From: Sphingomonadales bacterium
GTDB lineage: Bacteria > Pseudomonadota > Alphaproteobacteria > Sphingomonadales > Sphingomonadaceae
Length of the DNA stretch: 64,000 nucleotides
Assembly (NCBI GenBank): GCA_016704425.1
Contig: JADJAC010000011.1
Coordinates: forward strand, 744,001 to 808,000
Reading direction: 5' to 3'
The stretch's first letter is position 1, and the number at the start of each line of letters is the position of its first letter. The notes below the pieces were generated by a model that saw only the letters and a program-made list of their open reading frames with translations, made no database searches and was not told the DNA's origin. Position numbers and translations under genes: made by a program. Shown piece after piece: positions 43,472-51,722 of this stretch.

Positions 43472-43862
43472 CTATTGACCCGCCGCCATGCGGCCCAGCT
43501 CGATCGCGCCCGTAATTCCGGCATGATCACCCAGGGCGGGCGCGACGATGAACTGCTCCAGTCCGGGATCGAGTTGCGGCGCACGGACATAGCCGCCCAG
43601 CTTCACTTCGGTCAGCCGCCGCACGGCCTGCAGCAGACCCGGCGCCTTCATGACGCCGCCACCGAAGATCAAGCGATCCGGCATGTGCAACAGCACAAGA
43701 TTTGCAGCGAGGTGCGCGATGTAATCGGCGATCAGTTCGATCTTGTCGGACGGACTGCCCAGCTCCGACAGGCTCTGCCCCCAACGCGCGATGATCGCCG
43801 GTCCGGCTGCCAGCCCCTCCAGGCAGTCGCCATGATAGGGACAAGAACCCTCGAACGGATCA
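43472..43862 (-). pseudogene. ROK-family sugar kinase, 5'-truncated
   Basis: Encodes only the C-terminal about 130 residues of a ROK kinase, including the zinc motif CPYHGDCLEGLAAGPAI, which is typical of fructokinase-type members, and IFGGGVMKAPGLLQ. The N-terminal ATP and sugar-binding part is missing because the segment ends at the repeat junction at 43862/43863. Right boundary of the inserted segment. Confidence 0.8.
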
Positions 43863-44036
43863 GCCGCAATGGTCAAAGGCGGCCAGGCAGGCGGCCGCTT
43901 CCTTGAAAAGATCGGCAAGACCGACCTTGCAACCCTTAGTGATGCCGAGTGGGCAGGCTTCGTCGAGCATCTGATTACGGGCTACTGTGATCATCTGCGC
44001 GAGCTCGCAGCTGACATGTCGGAGTGCCCCTTCTGA
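43863..44036 (+). pseudogene. DUF6511 gene, 3' fragment in copy 2
   Basis: The last 58 codons of the gene at 35416-35778, with no start or N-terminal Cys region. The identical end overlaps the primase start. It is the 5' edge of the second repeat copy. Confidence 0.8.
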
Positions 44037-46301
44037 TGACAGCCTCCTTCATGGCGCAGCTCGGCTCGCGCCTTATCGCCAACGGTTATACTATCCTTCC
44101 CATCGCGCCCGGCACTAAAAAGCCGGGCCGATACCAGCGCGGTGTGTGGGTCGATTACCCCGAATGGAACCGTCATGCGGAGCGGCCGACCACTGAGGTC
44201 GAGGTTGCGACATGGTCGGGCTGGCCCGACTGTGGCATCGGTATTGTCGGCGGCGGCGTTGCGGCCATCGATATCGACATCCTGTCGGACCCGGACCTTG
44301 CGCTGCAGATCGAGCAGCTGGCACGCACCAGGTTCGGCGACACGCCGGCACTGCGGATCGGGCGGGCCCCCAAGCGCCTGCTCGTCTATCGCACCCGTGC
44401 GCCGTTCCGGGGGCATTCGTCGGGCACCGCTTGAAGTCTTGTGCCTCGGCCAGCAGTTCGTCGCCTACGCCAACCATCCCGATACCGGTCAGCCCTACGC
44501 ATGGCCAGAAGAAGGTCTGGCCGAGCTCGACCTGGAAAGCCTGCCGGTTATCGATGCGGACATGGCTGCGGCTTTTATGGAAGAGGCCCTTGAGCTGGTC
44601 CCCCCAGAATTGCGCCCGGCAAGTCTGGCCACACTCACGGTTGCGGGCGCTTCCGTCTCTGGCCACGCCCAGATTGGAACGATCGAGGCTGTTCGTTCAG
44701 CGCTGATCCACATCCCCAACACGGATCTCGACTATGACAGTTGGGTCCGGATCGGGATGGCCATCAAGGGCAGCCTCGGGGAAGCCGGCAAGGAAGTCTT
44801 CTCAGACTGGTCTGATCAGGCGTCAAAGAACGACCCGGCCATCACTGAGAAGGCCTGGGGCAGTTTCCGTCCCGAACGCATCGGCGCAGGAACGATCTAC
44901 CATCTGGCGATGGAACGCGGCTGGAAACCCGATCCAGGCATGGTGCTCGACGGAAGCCAACCAATCGATGAGTGCCATCCTGCCTCTGGCCTGCTGGCCC
45001 GGCTCGACGTGACGGCAGATGCCGAAGCAGTGACTGCGCCCGCCAGCTTCAACCTCACGATCCCCGGCGGGTTGGTCGGCAAGCTGACCGATTACATGCT
45101 GTCTACCGCTCGCCGGCCTCAGCCGCTGTTGTCGCTTGGCGCCAGTCTCTGCGCGATCGGGGCGCTGATGGGGCGCCTCTACCGCACCGAGAGCAACCTG
45201 CGCTCCAATCTCTATGTCGTCGGCATCGCGGACAGCGGATCGGGCAAGAACCACTCGCGCGAGATCATCAACGAGGTGCTGTTCGAGGCTGGCCTCGCGA
45301 ACCATCTAGGCGGCAACAAGATCGCGTCTGGTGCCGGGCTGCTGACGGCCTTGCATCGCCAGCCTGCAATCCTGTTCCAGATCGACGAGTTCGGCATGTT
45401 CCTGTCGGCTGCCGCAGATCGCAAACGCAGCCCGCGTCATATCACCGAGATCCTCGACAACATGACCGAGCTTTACACCTCGGCCGGTGGGATCTTCCTG
45501 GGTGCGGAATACGCCAATCGCGATGGCACGAACGAGCGGCGCGACATCGTCCAGCCCTGCCTGTGCGTTTACGGCACGACGACCCCGCTGCATTTCTGGG
45601 GCGCGCTGCAAGGGGCCAACGTGGTGGACGGATCGCTTGCCCGCTTCCTGATCCTGCCCAGTGATGAAGACTATCCCGATGAGAACGTTGCTGTCGGCCT
45701 TCGCACCCCGCCGCCTGATCTGATTACGGGCCTGCAGCTGCTAGCGTCCGGTCCCGGGCAGCAGCGCGGCAATCTGGCGGGCGCCACCTCTGGCCCGCAG
45801 ACCGCTGTAGTGCTGACCACGGTGCCAATGACCGACGAGGCACGCGCGCGGTTCAAGGCACTGAGCGGGGAGCTTACCGGCGAATTGCGGGCGGCTGCGG
45901 GAACGGCCTTTACCGCCATCTTGGCCCGTATTGGCGAAATCGCGCTGAAGCTGGCGCTGATCGTTGCCGTTGGCCACGATCCTGCCGCGCCGATTATCAC
46001 GATCGACGATGCGGACTGGGCCATCGCCTTTGTGCGGCACTTTGCCAAGCGGGCAATGGAGGCCGTCGAACGCCATGTCGCTGACACCGAGACTGAGGCC
46101 CATCTGAAGCGGCTGCGTGAGGTAATCAGGACTGCCGGCGCCAAGGGGATCACCAAGTCCGAGCTGACGCGCGGAACGCAGTGGCTCAAGTCGAGGGACC
46201 GCGACGACATCATCCAGACCCTGATCGAAAGCGGTGATGTGACCACCAGCATGCGTGGGTCAGTAACCCGCCAAGCCATGGTCTACCGGTTGGCTCGCTA
46301 G
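44036..46301 (+). CDS. Primase-polymerase/DUF3987-like helicase, one frameshift
   Basis: The gene starts at 44036, overlapping the DUF6511 stop. The first 125 residues are a Prim-Pol domain (ILPIAPGTKKPG, IGIVGGGVAAIDIDIL with the metal-binding Asp residues). An extra G at 44411-44412 (GGGGGC against GGGGC in copy 1) shifts the frame; correcting it gives a protein of about 755 residues. The rest has PriCT-2 (ALIHIPNTDLDYDSWVRIGMAI, near 225) and an ATPase with GIADSGSGKNHS (near 400) and LFQIDEFGMFL (near 450). It would prime and unwind the phage origin. Confidence 0.8.
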
Positions 46302-46747
46302 ATGGAGGATGTCGAACCGCCAACGCCTCCGGGCAGCTGCACGTGGCATATGCCTCGGCTGGCTAATGCTTCAGCGGGCCGAATGCTTCAAAATGAAGAA
46401 TTCACCCCTCCAACCCCATGAAGAAGCTTGAGAAAATCGAAATCCGGAGATGTTTCAATCTTTCAAGGGGTGCCCTGTATATACCCTCGCGTACGCGCGC
46501 GTTTAAGAGTTAGAGAGGTACCCCCTAGAAAGATTGAATAATTGAAAGATTATAAATTACCTAGGATTCCCGGGGGTTTGAGCCGCCAAATGTTTCAATC
46601 GGCCCCCTTGAAGCTTTAGAGAGATCTCGGACGGTGCCCCCCGTCCGGATGACGACCAGACCAGACCCACTTCGGGTCCGGGCGAGCTGCCAGCCTTCAC
46701 CGGCCCATTGCCTCGCCCCGACCACCCCACACGAAGAGGAGGTCGTC
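46302..46747. other. Non-coding AT-rich region with repeated motif, possible origin
   Basis: No credible gene in 445 bp. ATGTTTCAATC occurs at 46450-46460 and 46590-46600. TTCAATCTTTC (46454-46464) is an exact inverted repeat of GAAAGATTGAA (46528-46538), and AATCTTTCAA (46457-46466) of TTGAAAGATT (46542-46551). Between them is CTCGCGTACGCGCGCG-type sequence and TATATA. The region is AT-rich against GC-rich flanks, directly after the primase. This suggests a replication origin or a regulatory site. Confidence 0.5.
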
Positions 46748-47287
46748 ATGACCCTGCCAGAATTGCAGGCCGCAGCCTGTCCCGATAGTTCCCAAGTCCG
46801 GCCGAGTGGCACAATCACTCGTGGTGCCGTTCTTGCCCTCGATCTCGGCACCAGCACCGGCTGGGCGCTCCAGTCTCCTGATGGCCAAATCACGACCGGC
46901 ACGGTGTCGCTGAAGCACACGCGCTACGATGGCGGCGGCATGCGCTATCTGCGCTTCCGTCGCTGGCTTGAGCAGCTCGACATCGATGCTGGTCCGATCG
47001 AGGTGATCTTCTTCGAGGAGGTCCGCCGGCATGCCGGTACCGATGCGGCCCATGTCTATGGCGGACTGCTGGGTACGCTGACCGCGTGGTGCGAGGAACA
47101 TCTGGTAGCCTACCAGGGTGTGCCCGTCGGCACGATCAAGCGGTTCATCACCGGCAAGGGCAATGCCGACAAGGCGGTTGTCATCGCGGCCGTCCAGGCA
47201 AAGGGCTTCGCGCCTGCCGACGACAATGAGGCTGACGCCATCGCCATCCTGCTCTGGGCCATCGAGACCCGCGGAGGCGTGAAATGA
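46748..47287 (+). CDS. RuvC-like Holliday junction resolvase
   Basis: A 179-residue protein with GAGGAGG before the ATG. RNase H-fold acidic residues fall in LALDLGTSTGW (near 32), FFEEVRRHAG (near 89) and DDNEADAIAIL (near 160), the four-acid pattern of RuvC-type resolvases in phages. It would cut recombination or replication intermediates before packaging. Downstream genes overlap by 4 bp or less. Confidence 0.8.
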   Translation: MTLPELQAAACPDSSQVRPSGTITRGAVLALDLGTSTGWALQSPDGQITTGTVSLKHTRYDGGGMRYLRFRRWLEQLDIDAGPIEVIFFEEVRRHAGTDAAHVYGGLLGTLTAWCEEHLVAYQGVPVGTIKRFITGKGNADKAVVIAAVQAKGFAPADDNEADAIAILLWAIETRGGVK

Positions 47288-47553
47288 GCGCGGCCGGTTT
47301 CCTGAAGCGCGTGGCGCAGGTGCTGGAAGATCGCGGCGCTGCTTACGGCGATCCGAAAACCCAGATGGAGGCGATTGCCCGGCGCTGGTCGATCACCCTT
47401 GGCACGCCTGTCACCGCCCAGCAGGTCGCGCTTTGCATGATCGACCTGAAGCTGGCGCGGCTCGCTCACGACCCCAGCTACGCAGACGGGCCCATCGACG
47501 TGATCGGCTATGCAGCGCTCATCCCGGAGATCAACCGTGGCTCGCGGTCGTAA
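47284..47553 (+). CDS. DUF6378 phage protein
   Basis: An 89-residue protein overlapping the ruvC stop by 4 bp. The sequence (RGAAYGDPKTQMEAIARRWS, then ALCMIDLKLARLAHDPSYADGPIDVIGYA) matches the DUF6378 family of small phage proteins usually near replication genes. No activity is established; the conserved His/Asp pattern looks metal-related. Confidence 0.7.
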   Translation: MSAAGFLKRVAQVLEDRGAAYGDPKTQMEAIARRWSITLGTPVTAQQVALCMIDLKLARLAHDPSYADGPIDVIGYAALIPEINRGSRS

Positions 47554-48136
47554 GCGCAAGGCGGGCCGCCGCCACCCCTGCGGCAAGCTGGTGCAACCGG
47601 GCAAGGCCGAGACCATGCGGGAGGTTACAGCAACCGTCCTCGATGCCCGCCAGCGTCAGTATGGCGTCACTGCCAGGCAGGCGAAGGACGAACGCCTGGG
47701 CTCGGCGATCGGGCGGCTGGCATTCGCCGGCAAGATCACGGCAGCGGAATTGGCAGCTGCGGAGCTCTATGGTGACCTCATGGCTCGCAACCGGGCGGTC
47801 ATGGGACTGCCGCCGATCCACCCACATTCCGCTACCGGCTTGCTTCTCGATGAAGGGATCTTCGGCCGCAGTCTCACGGAGTACGATCCGGACTACGTCG
47901 AGAAGATCCGCAAGCGGGCAGCGGCGGCGATCCTGATGCTGCGGACGGCTGACCACGATGCCAGTGCTACGACTGGACGGCGCCCCAGCATGCTAGTCCA
48001 TGCGGTGGTCTGCTACGAGGTGGATGCCGCCGGCTGGGGAGATGCTGACTTGCGTAATCTGTCTCATGGGCTCGAAGCACTGGTCACCCTGTTCGGTATC
48101 AATAAGGACAGTTCGCTGCCAGTATCGTCCGCCTAG
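47537..48136 (+). CDS. Hypothetical phage protein
   Basis: A 199-residue protein from a GTG at 47537 after GGAGAT, overlapping the preceding gene by 17 bp. A basic N-terminus (GRKRKAGRRHPCGK) is followed by helical segments (EVTATVLDARQRQYG, FAGKITAAELAAAELYGDLMA) and a C-terminal Asp/Glu-rich half. The basic N-terminus suggests nucleic-acid binding. No family is recognised. Confidence 0.6.
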   Translation: MARGRKRKAGRRHPCGKLVQPGKAETMREVTATVLDARQRQYGVTARQAKDERLGSAIGRLAFAGKITAAELAAAELYGDLMARNRAVMGLPPIHPHSATGLLLDEGIFGRSLTEYDPDYVEKIRKRAAAAILMLRTADHDASATTGRRPSMLVHAVVCYEVDAAGWGDADLRNLSHGLEALVTLFGINKDSSLPVSSA

Positions 48137-48184
48137 CGGTTGATTTAACAAACTGTGATTCAACGATAAAAACACAATTCGGTA

Positions 48185-48213
48185 TTGACGGGAGCATTGA
48201 TCTCCTGTAGACA
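48185..48213 (+). promoter_or_regulatory. Candidate late promoter
   Basis: TTGACG (48185-48190) and TAGACA (48208-48213) with 17-bp spacing, about 30 bp before a terminator-like hairpin. The position at the change from early to late modules fits a late-gene promoter. Confidence 0.4.
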
Positions 48214-48239
48214 TTTCCGAAATGTAGTGATGCGAGTTG

Positions 48240-48270
48240 CGCCCGGGGCTTACCAGCTTCCGGGCGTTTC
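48240..48270 (+). terminator. Terminator-like hairpin in the late leader
   Basis: Perfect 7-bp arms CGCCCGG and CCGGGCG (48240-48246 and 48260-48266) around a 13-base loop, followed by TTTC. It lies between the candidate promoter and the HNH gene, as in promoter-terminator leaders controlled by antitermination. Confidence 0.5.
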
Positions 48271-48289
48271 TCGTTGCAGGCGTTGTGCG

Positions 48290-48556
48290 ATGGCTGAACG
48301 ACTTCGGGGACGCCAAGGCATGGCGCAGCGCCTGCGTCGATTAAAGGCAGAGCCCCTCTGTCGCGATTGCGCTTCCGCCGGGATTGTTCGCGAGGCGACC
48401 GTGCCTGACCACATCGTGCCGCTAGCCCGTGGCGGATCGGACGAGGACAGCAACATCCGCTGCCTCTGCGCCGTGTGCCATGCCAAGCGGACAGCCGAAC
48501 AATTCGGCCAGCGCAGGACGGTCGCCGTGGGCCCCGACGGGTGGCCGATCGGCTGA
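48290..48556 (+). CDS. HNH endonuclease
   Basis: An 88-residue protein from the ATG at 48290. The HNH core is seen as EPLCRDC, VPDHIVPLARGG, DEDSNIRCLCAVCHAKRT. HNH nucleases upstream of terminase are usual in HK97-type phages and assist DNA packaging. It is the first gene after the late leader. Zinc ligands (two CxxC) are intact. Confidence 0.85.
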   Translation: MAERLRGRQGMAQRLRRLKAEPLCRDCASAGIVREATVPDHIVPLARGGSDEDSNIRCLCAVCHAKRTAEQFGQRRTVAVGPDGWPIG

Positions 48557-48741
48557 CCAGGCCGGGGGGCATCGCAAAGTCTGGCGGTTTCGGGTGGGAC
48601 ACCGCGCATGGCCCAAACTTTTCACGCCCGCGAGTTAGCGACCGGGGGTCAGAAAGCAGAAAGTCGCAGATTTCCGTCGAATTGACTGGATAGTCGCCGC
48701 GACAAGAGCGGTAGTCGCTTCACGAACACGGAGCGACGCAG
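48557..48741. other. Intergenic gap before structural operon
   Basis: About 185 bp with no gene. It contains AGTCGC three times (near 48663, 48693, 48713), too short to name, and a GGAGCGACGCAG ribosome-site region at its end. A packaging site may lie here but cannot be shown. Confidence 0.3.
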
Positions 48742-49104
48742 ATGACCAACTCGACCTTGCCAACCGCCAATGAGGCTTGGGGCTTCTACGGCACCAGCGG
48801 CACCTTCGCGGATGCGGATGCAGCCTGGGCGATTGCCTTCCCGGCGGTGCTCGCGGCAACCGAAGGCACGGCTGAAGGGGTTCGGGATTTTCTCGACAGC
48901 CGCCATGGTCGGCACTTCGCCGACGACGTCCACAACGGCATCCATGCAGGGCTCGACCTCACCACAGCAATCGAAGCAGCCATTGTCCGCTGGATGGGAT
49001 GGACCATCAACCGGGAAACGGCCCGCGAGATCGCGATGCCAAAGGGGCTGCCCTACCTGAAGGGCTTTGTCCTCCACTTCGGCCTGAAAGCGCAGGCCGC
49101 ATGA
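48742..49104 (+). CDS. Hypothetical phage protein, 120 aa
   Basis: Starts after GGAGCGACGCAG and overlaps the next start (ATGA). The sequence (NEAWGFYGTSGTFADADAAW, AATEGTAEGVRDFLDSRHGRHFADDV, PYLKGFVLHF) looks like a soluble helical protein. No family is recognised; it belongs to the late operon by coupling. Confidence 0.55.
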   Translation: MTNSTLPTANEAWGFYGTSGTFADADAAWAIAFPAVLAATEGTAEGVRDFLDSRHGRHFADDVHNGIHAGLDLTTAIEAAIVRWMGWTINRETAREIAMPKGLPYLKGFVLHFGLKAQAA

Positions 49105-49325
49105 GCGCGGGCATCACCAGCACGATCCGCCTCGCGATCCGCACGCTGCCGGAGCACTTCGACCGCAGCCGTATCACCACGGTGATCGAGACGATCGAAC
49201 AGGAACTTTACGACGGCGGCGTTTACGCCAATGCGACCGCTGACAGCTTCACCATCGAGATCACGGTCCGGACCGACCAGCTGCTCGACACCGCCAAGGT
49301 TCTGACCGAGCTAGAGCTGATCTGA
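49101..49325 (+). CDS. Hypothetical phage protein, 74 aa
   Basis: Overlaps the preceding stop by 4 bp. A small mixed alpha-beta protein (LPEHFDRSRITTVIETIEQELYDGG, FTIEITVRTDQLLDTAKVL). No family is recognised. It ends 16 bp before the convergent toxin gene. Confidence 0.5.
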   Translation: MSAGITSTIRLAIRTLPEHFDRSRITTVIETIEQELYDGGVYANATADSFTIEITVRTDQLLDTAKVLTELELI

Positions 49326-49341
49326 TGCTCGGATCCGGGCA

Positions 49342-49671
49342 TCAGTCCTCTTCGCTGTCCTGAAGCCACGACGGGATATCACGCTGGGCATGCAGGACGC
49401 GCCAGACGTCGACGTGGTCCTCACCCGCCATGAAAAACACAAGGTAGGGATATCGCTTCAGTTTGCGGCTGCGCAGACCCGGAAGATTGAGTTCCTGCCC
49501 CCAACGCGGCGTACTGACGGAGGGATTTGCACCAATCTGCGCGTAGGCGGCCTCCAGCGCATCAATGAAGCCGAATGCTACATCGCGGCCGGCTTCGGCG
49601 AGATAATGATCGATTGCCTGCTCAGCATCCAGCCTCGCCAGTTCGCGAGGGATAACAGGAAGCGATTTCAC
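49342..49671 (-). CDS. parE: ParE/RelE-type toxin
   Basis: A 109-residue protein from a GTG at 49671, overlapping the antitoxin stop (GTGA). The fold pattern (LARLDAEQAIDHYLAEAG, FGFIDALEAAYAQIGANP, SRKLKRYPYLVFFMAGEDHVDVWRVLHAQRDIP) is that of the RelE/ParE superfamily; ParE poisons DNA gyrase. Second gene of the pair, opposite to the late operon. Confidence 0.8.
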   Translation of the reverse strand: MKSLPVIPRELARLDAEQAIDHYLAEAGRDVAFGFIDALEAAYAQIGANPSVSTPRWGQELNLPGLRSRKLKRYPYLVFFMAGEDHVDVWRVLHAQRDIPSWLQDSEED

Positions 49672-49907
49672 GAAGCAGCGTGCTGGCTGACCCGGGCGCG
49701 AAGGCCGGCAAAATAGGTCTCATCGGCAGGTGCCGTCGGAGAAGATGCCGCGCCTTCCAGCAGGAGGCCGCGCAGCTTCTGGACGTCCTGATCCTTGCGG
49801 ATCAGCTCGCGGACATATTCGCTGCTGGTGCCGTAGCCTCGGGTGCTGACCTGCTGGTCGACGAACGACTTCAGCGTGTCCGGCAAAGAGATGTTCATCG
49901 TGCTCAT
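49668..49907 (-). CDS. parD: ParD antitoxin
   Basis: A 79-residue protein from the ATG at 49907 (MSTMNISLPDTLKSFVDQQVST). The ribbon-helix-helix N-terminus and GYGTSSEYVRELIRKDQD are typical of ParD; the C-terminus wraps the toxin. It should neutralise ParE and repress the pair. Located inside a phage packaging module, against the direction of late transcription. Confidence 0.8.
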   Translation of the reverse strand: MSTMNISLPDTLKSFVDQQVSTRGYGTSSEYVRELIRKDQDVQKLRGLLLEGAASSPTAPADETYFAGLRARVSQHAAS

Positions 49908-49987
49908 GAGGGCGCGAATACCACTTTTGGCAAAAATTGGCAAGATCGCCGCTCCGGCTGATCTGCCAGGATCTCATCGGAATTTTC

Positions 49988-51277
49988 ATGTCCCAAGACT
50001 GGCCGGCCCAGAGCAGCGAGCTCTGGCCGATAGAGAAGATCACCCCCTATGCACGCAATTCACGCACGCATTCGGACGAACAGGTCGCCCAAATCGCTGC
50101 TTCAATTCGCGAATGGGGCTGGACCAATCCAATCCTGGTCGATGAAGACGGCGGCCTGATTGCCGGTCACGGCAGACTGCTTGCTGCGCGCAAGCTGGGC
50201 CTGACCCAGATCCCGACGATGGTCGCCAAGGGCTGGAGCGAGGCCCAGAAGAAGGCCTATGTCATCGCCGACAACAAGCTGGCGCTGAACGCCGGCTGGG
50301 ACCTCGAACTACTGGCCGTCGAACTCGGCGATCTGCAGGGCTTCGACTTCGACCTAATGCTGACCGGCTTCTCGGATGACGAGCTCTCCAAGCTGCTAGC
50401 CGAAAAGACCGAAGGTAACACCGACCCCGACGAGATCCCCGAAGCGCCCATCGACCCCATCGCCAAACCGGGCGATGTCTGGCTGCTCGGCAAGCACCGG
50501 CTGGTTTGCGGCGACAGCACCGATGCAGACACTGTGGCCAAGGCGCTGAACGGCGTCTCGCCCCACCTGATGGTCACCGATCCGCCCTACGGCGTGGAAT
50601 ATGATCCTGCCTGGCGCGAAAAGGCGGGCGTTGCTGCTTCCGGCACTGCCAAGGGCAAGGTGCTGAACGACGACAAGGCCGACTGGCGCGAGGCCTGGGC
50701 CTTGTTCCCGGGCGACGTTGCATATGTCTGGCACGCTGGACTTTACGCCGGTGTCGTAAGCGACAGTCTCGCCGCCTGCGGGCTTCTGCTCCGCTCCCAG
50801 ATCATCTGGGACAAGGGCCAACTCGTGCTTTCACGCGGTGATTATCACTGGGAGCACGAGCCCTGCTGGTATGCCGTGAAGAAGGGCGCGAAGGGGCATT
50901 GGGCCGGCGACCGCAAGCAGACAACCGTGTGGCACATCGCAAAGCCCAAGAAGAATGAGACGGGTCACGGCACCCAGAAGCCAGTCGAGTGCATGAAGCG
51001 CCCGATCGAGAACAATTCCAGCCCGGGTCAAGCAGTATACGAGCCGTTCTCGGGCTCTGGCACCACCATCATTGCTGGCGAAATGACAGGGCGTTCGATC
51101 CACGCGATCGAGCTCAACCCGGCTTACGTCGATGTTGCGATCAAGCGCTGGCAGGATTTTACGGGACACGAGGCCCGGCTCGAAGGAGATGGACGTACCT
51201 TTGCAGAGATTTCGGCCGGGCAGGCGCAGGGCATGAGCGATGAAACCCGGAACGAAACCCAAGCCGACCCATCTTAA
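49988..51277 (+). CDS. ParB-domain fused DNA adenine methylase
   Basis: A 429-residue protein starting at 49988 (MSQDWPAQ). The N-terminal ParB/Srx-like domain (ITPYARNSRTHSDEQVAQI, VDEDGGLIAGHGRLLAARKLG) is followed by a beta-class N6-adenine methylase with TDPPYGVEYDP (near 200) and EPFSGSGTTIIAGEMTGR (near 362). Such fusions are common just before terminase and may protect phage DNA from host restriction. It overlaps the terminase small subunit start. Confidence 0.88.
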   Translation: MSQDWPAQSSELWPIEKITPYARNSRTHSDEQVAQIAASIREWGWTNPILVDEDGGLIAGHGRLLAARKLGLTQIPTMVAKGWSEAQKKAYVIADNKLALNAGWDLELLAVELGDLQGFDFDLMLTGFSDDELSKLLAEKTEGNTDPDEIPEAPIDPIAKPGDVWLLGKHRLVCGDSTDADTVAKALNGVSPHLMVTDPPYGVEYDPAWREKAGVAASGTAKGKVLNDDKADWREAWALFPGDVAYVWHAGLYAGVVSDSLAACGLLLRSQIIWDKGQLVLSRGDYHWEHEPCWYAVKKGAKGHWAGDRKQTTVWHIAKPKKNETGHGTQKPVECMKRPIENNSSPGQAVYEPFSGSGTTIIAGEMTGRSIHAIELNPAYVDVAIKRWQDFTGHEARLEGDGRTFAEISAGQAQGMSDETRNETQADPS

Positions 51278-51722
51278 GCTGGTTACGGGTAATCCTGGTA
51301 AGCGGACGCTGAACCGCAAGGAAGCCAAGGCCAAGGCATCCATCCCGGTGGCGCCCCACCACCTGACCGCCGATGCGGTCGAGGAATGGAACCGGGTGGC
51401 GACCGAGCTCTACAATCTCGGGATCCTCTCGGAGATCGATCGGGCGGCGCTCGCTGCCTACGCCATGGCCTATGGCCGCTGGGTCCAGGCCGAACGCGCG
51501 ATCGCGAAGATGGCTGAGAAGGATCAGCTGACCGGCGGCCTCATGATCAAGACATCGAACGGCAACGCAATCCAGAACCCGCTGGTGGGCACCGCCAACA
51601 AAGCGGCGGCGGACATGATGCGTTACGCCGCAGAATTCGGGATGACGCCGAGTGCCAGGAGCAGGATCGCGGCCCAGCCGCCAGAAGAAGGCGCGGACCC
51701 CGCCGACCGCTTCTTCTCCTGA
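51240..51722 (+). CDS. Terminase small subunit (P27 family)
   Basis: A 160-residue protein whose ATG lies 38 bp inside the methylase end. The sequence GTKPKPTHLKLVTGNPGKRTLN and NPLVGTANKAAADMMRYAAEFGMTPSARSRI matches P27-type small terminases that bind the packaging site. It overlaps the large subunit, the usual arrangement. Confidence 0.85.
   Translation: MKPGTKPKPTHLKLVTGNPGKRTLNRKEAKAKASIPVAPHHLTADAVEEWNRVATELYNLGILSEIDRAALAAYAMAYGRWVQAERAIAKMAEKDQLTGGLMIKTSNGNAIQNPLVGTANKAAADMMRYAAEFGMTPSARSRIAAQPPEEGADPADRFFS

Larger units (their letters stand above)
43863..46944 (+). repeat. 3.08-kb direct repeat, copy 2
   Basis: Nearly identical to 35605-38686. Starts at GCCGCAATGG directly after ROK-kinase DNA and runs through primase-helicase, the non-coding region and the first part of ruvC, continuing into the intact downstream phage genes. 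It therefore carries the natural right-hand context, whereas copy 1 carries the natural left-hand context. Confidence 0.9.

Noticed and set aside
35605..46944. Composite transposon flanked by direct repeats
   Set aside because: The repeats hold phage replication genes, not a transposase, and there are no terminal inverted repeats or short target duplications.
48657..48720. AGTCGC repeats as a packaging (cos/pac) site
   Set aside because: Six-base repeats at uneven spacing are expected by chance; no cohesive-end feature is visible.
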